Source of the DNA: a virus
Virus record (IMG/VR): IMGVR_UViG_3300033571_031326
Span: 1 to 33,614 of that record
Strand: one strand, 5' to 3'
Length of the DNA stretch: 33,614 nt
Shown here: piece by piece, positions 33,181 through 33,614 of the stretch
How the letters are laid out: every line of letters starts with the position of its first letter
Numbering within the stretch: the first letter of the stretch is position 1
The notes under the pieces: generated by a model
Databases searched by the model: none
What the model saw: the letters and a program-made list of their open reading frames with translations, nothing else
Told to the model about the DNA's origin: nothing
Program-made: the position numbers and the translations under genes

Positions 33181-33614
33181 ATGGCCAGTATAACACTGCG
33201 TATAGACAAGGGCTCGCCGCTTACCAACAGTGAACTCGATGATAATTTCCGCCAGCTCAATTTACTAAAGATTGAGCTCGGCGGCGATCTAGGGGGCGGC
33301 ACCAGTGCCCCCGTCGTCACCAAACTGCGTGGCAACGCAGTCAGCTCGGCAACACCCACCACAGGTCAGGCTCTGACCTGGAGCGGCACCGCTTGGACTC
33401 CGGTAACTCCCAGTGTAACCAATGTCAGCAGCACAGTGACCAGCACTGTGGTCAGCACAATAACACCTGCGCTTAGCAGCACCACAACTACCTATCCGGC
33501 GTTCAGTGTATATCCCAGCAGCAGCGTTACGCAGACAATTACCAGCGGATCACAACAAAAGGTTCTGTGGCAGAACGAAGAATTCGATGTAGGCAGTTGT
33601 TTTGCCGATAGTAA
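33181..33614 (+). CDS. Tail fibre protein with C1q-like domain, 5' part (runs off right edge)
   Basis: The frame from the ATG at 33181 is open to the edge: 144 codons and two bases. The N-terminus (ITLRIDKGSPLTNSELDDNF, then RQLN) is the short LTxxELDxNF peptide found at the start of many phage fibre proteins. A linker with TTGQALTWSGTAWTP follows, a common stalk motif. From about residue 105 the text AFSVYPSSSVTQTITSGSQQ, then KVLWQNEEFDVG looks like the first strands of a C1q/TNF-like trimeric head. It could form short fibres or a fibre tip. GGGG at 33170-33173 gives a fair ribosome site. The remainder is outside the window. Confidence 0.8.
   Translation, partial: MASITLRIDKGSPLTNSELDDNFRQLNLLKIELGGDLGGGTSAPVVTKLRGNAVSSATPTTGQALTWSGTAWTPVTPSVTNVSSTVTSTVVSTITPALSSTTTTYPAFSVYPSSSVTQTITSGSQQKVLWQNEEFDVGSCFADS

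Noticed and set aside
33292-33312. GC-rich hairpin (GGGGGC ... GCCCCC) near the start of the last gene
   Set aside because: It encodes Gly-rich and Pro/Ala codons within the fibre gene and has no T-run, so it is not a terminator; probably chance.
1-33614. tRNA genes, CRISPR arrays, insertion sequences, or defence systems
   Set aside because: I looked for them and saw none; the window is fully occupied by structural phage genes.

Overview
The window is a stretch of a tailed-phage genome with a contractile tail, from the broad T4 superfamily. This rests on gene content and order. Reading left to right I recognise T4-type gp4 (head completion, opposite strand), a gp48/gp54-type tube cap, gp53, a gp27-type hub, gp5 (enzymatic spike), a PAAR tip, gp25, gp6, a gp7-related wedge protein and gp8. 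The local orders 4-53-5 and 25-6-7-8 are those of T4-like phages. The DUF4815-type giant protein and the small genes at the right recall the marine and cyanophage-like branch more than the enteric one. Nothing here identifies the host. I see no bacterial genes, tRNAs, CRISPR arrays or insertion sequences.

Layout. 1-245 (minus) is the start of gp4. 276-8816 (plus) is the baseplate core: tube cap, wedge gp53, hub, a 931-residue spike with two different cell-wall enzyme domains, a small unknown protein, the PAAR tip, gp25 and gp6. 8813-16222 holds the remaining inner wedge: a 1979-residue gp7-like protein and gp8. 16239-24164 encodes a 2641-residue DUF4815-type structural protein in the place where T4 has gp9/gp10. 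24157-24726 holds two small proteins. 24731-32596 encodes a 2621-residue, extremely modular, fibre-like protein, followed by a conserved small structural protein (32611-33162) and the start of another fibre protein with a C1q-like domain that runs off the right edge. The three giant genes cover about two thirds of the window.

How it works together (known for T4-like phages, inferred here). gp5 plus PAAR form the piercing spike on the gp27 hub. gp53, gp25, gp6, gp7 and gp8 form the wedges around it, and the gp48-type cap starts the tail tube. The giant proteins probably form the outer baseplate and the host-recognition fibres. Genes are packed with 1-11 base overlaps or gaps of at most about 36 bases, so translation is probably coupled. 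The regulatory signals I can see are sites like the T4 late promoter (TATAAATA). The best, TATAAATACTAT at 32494-32505, lies inside the end of the giant fibre gene and faces the next gene. No stretch longer than 300 bases lacks a gene. All family calls are from reading the translated sequence and remembered family features; no database search was possible.
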